The notes under the pieces are model-generated. The model did not search any database. It was given only the letters and a program-made list of their open reading frames with translations, and was not told the DNA's origin. Below, piece after piece: positions 61,080-64,000 of a DNA stretch of 64,000 bases; the first letter of the stretch is position 1, and each line of letters opens with the position of its first letter. The stretch comes from Streptomyces bambusae (GTDB lineage: Bacteria; Actinomycetota; Actinomycetes; Streptomycetales; Streptomycetaceae): contig NZ_JAJAUZ010000015.1 in NCBI RefSeq assembly GCF_020532645.1, positions 62,001 to 126,000 on the forward strand, given 5' to 3'. Both the position numbers and the translations under genes were made by a program.

Positions 61080-64000
61080 TCACGGGGCGAGCCGGTACGC
61101 GTTCGTGATCGTCTCGCGGACCGTGTTGCCGGACTTGTCCTTCAGGTCCACCCGGAACGTCGCGGCCTTCGCCGTCGACGGGTGCTGCACGGTCACCGAC
61201 CGGGCGCCCTTCGCGTCGGTCGTCACCGTGAGCGCCTTCCAGGTCCGGCCGCCGTCGTACGAGACGCTGACCGCCAGCGTGGCCGGTTTCCCGGCCGCCG
61301 CGGCCGCCCCGGCCACGTGCAGCGGCACCTTCAGCGTGCCGCCCGCCGGAGCCGTCCCGTTCAGCCGCAGCTTCGGCGCCAGCCGCACGGTCGACAGCGG
61401 CAGCTTCACCGCCTGCTCCCCGGACGGCCGGGCCGACGTGAACGTCCAGACCGCGGTCACCTTCGTGCTCGTGGTGGCGTGCGCGGGCGACCGGTTCGCC
61501 TCGACGGTCAGCCGGTACGCCGCGGACGCCGCCGGCACCTCGGCGCTCAGCCACCCGGGCGAGGGGTTCGAGGCGATGACCCGGCCGCCGGACTCCAGGC
61601 GGGTGTAACCGTCGGCCTGGTAGCCGCCGTCGTGGCCCTCGCCGTCGACGAACATCTGCACGTTGGTCTCGATCGTGTTGCCGTAGCGGCTCGCGCCCTG
61701 CTCCGCCGAGGCCCCCAGGTCGGGACCCAGCACACCCGTGTTGAAGTTCAGCGCGTACCGCTTGCCGGCCGTGTACGCCACCGGCCCGGTCGAGTGGCTG
61801 CCCGCCTCGTCGCCCCGCGCGTCGAGCTGCGCCGCGCTCCAGTGCCAGTCCACACCGGCGGTGTTGACGTACTGGGTGACGGCCATCGGCAGGCTGCCTT
61901 CGAGCGGCGCCTGCGAGCCGACGCTGAACCCGGACGCGCCGTACGGCGTCGCGTACACCCGGCCCTTCGCGGCGACGGAGGCCCCGACGCCCAGCCTGAC
62001 CTCGGCGACCTGGGCGCGGGTCACGGCCTGGGTGAGGCCGGTGAACCAGCTGCCCGCGCGGTGGAACGCGAACCGGTAGTCGACGTTCCGGCCGGCCGTC
62101 CCGGGCACCTTCCAGACACCCTGGTACTGGGCCTGCATCCCGGCGGACACGGGCCCGAGCCCGGCCGTGGTGAGCTTCGTCGACCCGCCGACCGACCAGG
62201 AGGTCCCCATCATCATGGCCGGCGCGTCGTACCCGAGGACGGCCGAGGTCAGCTTGGCGGCCGGGTCCGGGGCGGTCACGGCGAACGGCCTGGCCTTGCG
62301 GGCGTCGAGCGCCACCGTCGTCTTCCCGGTCACCTTGAGCACCGGCTGGACGAAGATCGCCGTCCGGTTCCCGGTGCCGGGGCTGGTGACCAGGCTCTCC
62401 AGCAGGTAGTCGCCCTTCGGCAGCCGCTGCACGGCGGTGCCGTTCGCGTTCACCGGCAGGTCGATCCGCTTCAGTCCGAACCGGCCGCGGTGCAGCACCG
62501 ACGTGTAGTAGGCCCCTGCGTTCGCGCCCTTGTCGTCCGTGTGCCGGAACGTGACGTCGTACGACTCGACCTCGCGGACCACCGTGACGGCGGTGCGCAC
62601 CGACTGGCCGCCGCCCGCCGCCACCACGGTGCCGTCGAACGCCCCGTCCGCCGCGCCCTTGCGGGTGTCGACGGTGACGGAGGTCTGCGCGGTCCCGCCC
62701 GCGGGCACCGTGACCTGGGTGTGCTTCACCGCGAACATGCCGGCGGGCGCCGGGCCGCCCGCCGGGCCGGTGGCGGCCACGCTCAGCTTCAGCGTGACCG
62801 CCTGCGTGCCCAGGTTGCGGTACGTCAGCGTCTTCACGGCCGGCTTGTCGTCGGCGTGCGGCCACAGCTGCGTGCCGAAGTCCAGCGAGCCGGGCTCGGA
62901 GACCACGACGGCGGTACGGGCCCGGACCAGGTCCACGCGGCCGGCGCCCTGCTGGTGCGGGCCCAGCCCGGCACGCGGCTTGGCCGAACCGGTCAGCAGC
63001 GCCTTGACCCGCGCGCCGCTCCACGTCGGGTGCTGCTGGAGCACCAGAGCGGCGGACCCCGCCACGTGCGGAGCGGCCATCGACGTACCCGACATGGCGA
63101 CGTATCCGGTGGTGTCCGGGGGAGTGCCCTGCGTGCTCGCAGCGGCCGAGATGTCGACGCCGGGCGCCGTGATGTCCGGCTTGGACACGCCGGCGGCCGT
63201 CGGACCCCGGCTGGAGAAGTCGGCCAGCCGGTCCTGCTTGTCGACCGCCCCGACGGTGAGCGCCGCGGGGGAGCTGCCCGGCGAGGCGATCGTGCCCGGC
63301 TCGTCGCCCGCGTTGCCGGCGCTCACCACGAACAGCGCCTTGCCCGACAGGCGGGCGATCGCCGCCTCCTTCGGGTCCACCGCGGCCTCGTCGCCCCCGC
63401 CGAGGCTCATGTTGACGACCTTCGCACCCTGGTCCACGGCCCACTGCATGCCGCCGACGATGCTGGAGTCGGTGCCCCAGCCGTCGTCACCGAGCACCTT
63501 GCCGTCGAGCAGCCGGACGCCCGGCGCGACGCCCTTGCGGCGGCCGGCCGACTTCGCCCCCGAGCCGGCGACGATGGACGCCACGTGCGTGCCGTGGCCG
63601 AAGCGGTCGTTGGAGTCACCCGAGTCGGAGAAGTTCTTCTGCGCGACCTCCAGGCCCTTGAGGTCCGGGTGGGTCTGGTCGACACCGGTGTCCAGGACCG
63701 CGACCTTGACTCCCTTGCCGGTGTAGCCGGCCCGCCACATCGTGGGCGCGCCGATCTGCGGCACGCTCTGCTCCAGCGAGGCCCGGACCCTGCCGTCCAG
63801 CCACAGGTGGGCGACGGGCAGCGCCGCGCCGGCCGTGCGTGCCGCCGGGCGGCCCACCACGGCCGACCAGAGGGCCGCCGTACCGGACTTGGGAGCGGTG
63901 AAGGCCTCACCCCCGACGGCGGGCAGCGCGCGGCGGTCCCGGGCGACCCCGTCGAGGGCGCTGCGGAAGGCGGCGAACCCCTCCGGGGTGCCCTGCCGGT
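61080..64000 (-). CDS. Subtilisin-like S8 serine protease, 5' end outside the window
   Basis: At least 973 residues are visible and the frame stays open to the right edge, so signal peptide and most of the propeptide are missing. The visible start reads GTPEGFAAFRSALDGVARD. The catalytic triad is complete: Asp in VAVLDTGVDQTHPD, His in RFGHGTHVASIVAG, Ser in GTSMAAPHVAGSAAL, plus Asn in VVSAGNAGDEPGT. The 600-residue C-terminal part is beta-rich with Ig-like segments (VTVPAGGTAQTSVTVDTRKG) and no anchor. This is a large secreted protease typical of Streptomyces. Confidence 0.92.
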   Translation of the reverse strand, partial: RQGTPEGFAAFRSALDGVARDRRALPAVGGEAFTAPKSGTAALWSAVVGRPAARTAGAALPVAHLWLDGRVRASLEQSVPQIGAPTMWRAGYTGKGVKVAVLDTGVDQTHPDLKGLEVAQKNFSDSGDSNDRFGHGTHVASIVAGSGAKSAGRRKGVAPGVRLLDGKVLGDDGWGTDSSIVGGMQWAVDQGAKVVNMSLGGGDEAAVDPKEAAIARLSGKALFVVSAGNAGDEPGTIASPGSSPAALTVGAVDKQDRLADFSSRGPTAAGVSKPDITAPGVDISAAASTQGTPPDTTGYVAMSGTSMAAPHVAGSAALVLQQHPTWSGARVKALLTGSAKPRAGLGPHQQGAGRVDLVRARTAVVVSEPGSLDFGTQLWPHADDKPAVKTLTYRNLGTQAVTLKLSVAATGPAGGPAPAGMFAVKHTQVTVPAGGTAQTSVTVDTRKGAADGAFDGTVVAAGGGQSVRTAVTVVREVESYDVTFRHTDDKGANAGAYYTSVLHRGRFGLKRIDLPVNANGTAVQRLPKGDYLLESLVTSPGTGNRTAIFVQPVLKVTGKTTVALDARKARPFAVTAPDPAAKLTSAVLGYDAPAMMMGTSWSVGGSTKLTTAGLGPVSAGMQAQYQGVWKVPGTAGRNVDYRFAFHRAGSWFTGLTQAVTRAQVAEVRLGVGASVAAKGRVYATPYGASGFSVGSQAPLEGSLPMAVTQYVNTAGVDWHWSAAQLDARGDEAGSHSTGPVAYTAGKRYALNFNTGVLGPDLGASAEQGASRYGNTIETNVQMFVDGEGHDGGYQADGYTRLESGGRVIASNPSPGWLSAEVPAASAAYRLTVEANRSPAHATTSTKVTAVWTFTSARPSGEQAVKLPLSTVRLAPKLRLNGTAPAGGTLKVPLHVAGAAAAAGKPATLAVSVSYDGGRTWKALTVTTDAKGARSVTVQHPSTAKAATFRVDLKDKSGNTVRETITNAYRLAP

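Overview
The window is a 64 kb piece of a very GC-rich actinobacterial chromosome, almost certainly Streptomyces. Third codon positions are nearly all G or C. Leaderless genes with TAnnnT -10 boxes six to eight bases before the start codon are common. There is a DmdR/IdeR-type iron box, a SoxR-type box, and an exact 43-bp intergenic repeat of the kind scattered through Streptomyces chromosomes. No rRNA, prophage, insertion sequence or CRISPR array was seen. About fifty protein genes are supported, and the one at the right edge is cut off by the window.

Layout. 0.2-5.6 kb: secreted collagen-like protein, tandem repeats, an NAD(P)-dependent dehydrogenase, then a perfect but atypical tRNA-Gly(UCC)-like cloverleaf whose 3' end lies two bases before the start of an unrecognised 761-residue protein. 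5.7-8.9 kb: divergent two-component system (NarL-type regulator and membrane histidine kinase) and a tiny secreted peptide. 9.3-12.9 kb: four tightly packed genes, including an FAD oxidoreductase and three proteins I cannot name. 13-17 kb: SRAP peptidase, TetR/DoxX pair with twin operators, XRE-cupin regulator, His-rich methyltransferase, macrodomain protein. 17-23.5 kb: candidate small RNA, large UPF1-like helicase, aminoglycoside nucleotidyltransferase behind a repeat-and-hairpin leader, arylamine N-acetyltransferase, small conserved protein.

23.5-27.6 kb: a four-gene operon whose cistrons all overlap by four bases (M6 metalloprotease with a Lys/Asp/Glu-rich tail, unknown, ATP-grasp ligase, unknown). 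It is divergent from an ABC exporter driven by a SoxR-type promoter. 29.7-35.7 kb: a frameshifted gene remnant, several GNAT acetyltransferases, a DUF1801 protein, an iron-regulated divergent pair (siderophore-type acyltransferase and siderophore-interacting protein) and a phosphoribosyltransferase-hydrolase fusion. 35.9-43.1 kb: MFS transporter with its ArsR regulator, DUF2165 membrane protein, GNAT, and an NCS1 permease/TetR/amidohydrolase catabolic set.

43.4-64 kb: mostly secreted or surface proteins and regulators. They include a DUF4232 lipoprotein, AraC regulator with a secreted intradiol dioxygenase, a giant M4+M28 dual protease whose C-terminal carbohydrate-binding module nearly duplicates that of the convergent dioxygenase, XRE and LuxR regulators, a lipoprotein, an I36-type inhibitor, a 1237-residue CHAT protease, an orphan sugar-binding lipoprotein, an FAD monooxygenase and a subtilase.

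The best candidates for undescribed biology are the tRNA-like leader with its downstream gene (3.2-5.6 kb) and the M6 protease/ATP-grasp operon (23.5-27.6 kb). The 9.3-12.9 kb cluster is a weaker third. All functions are read from sequence motifs and family knowledge; no database search was possible.
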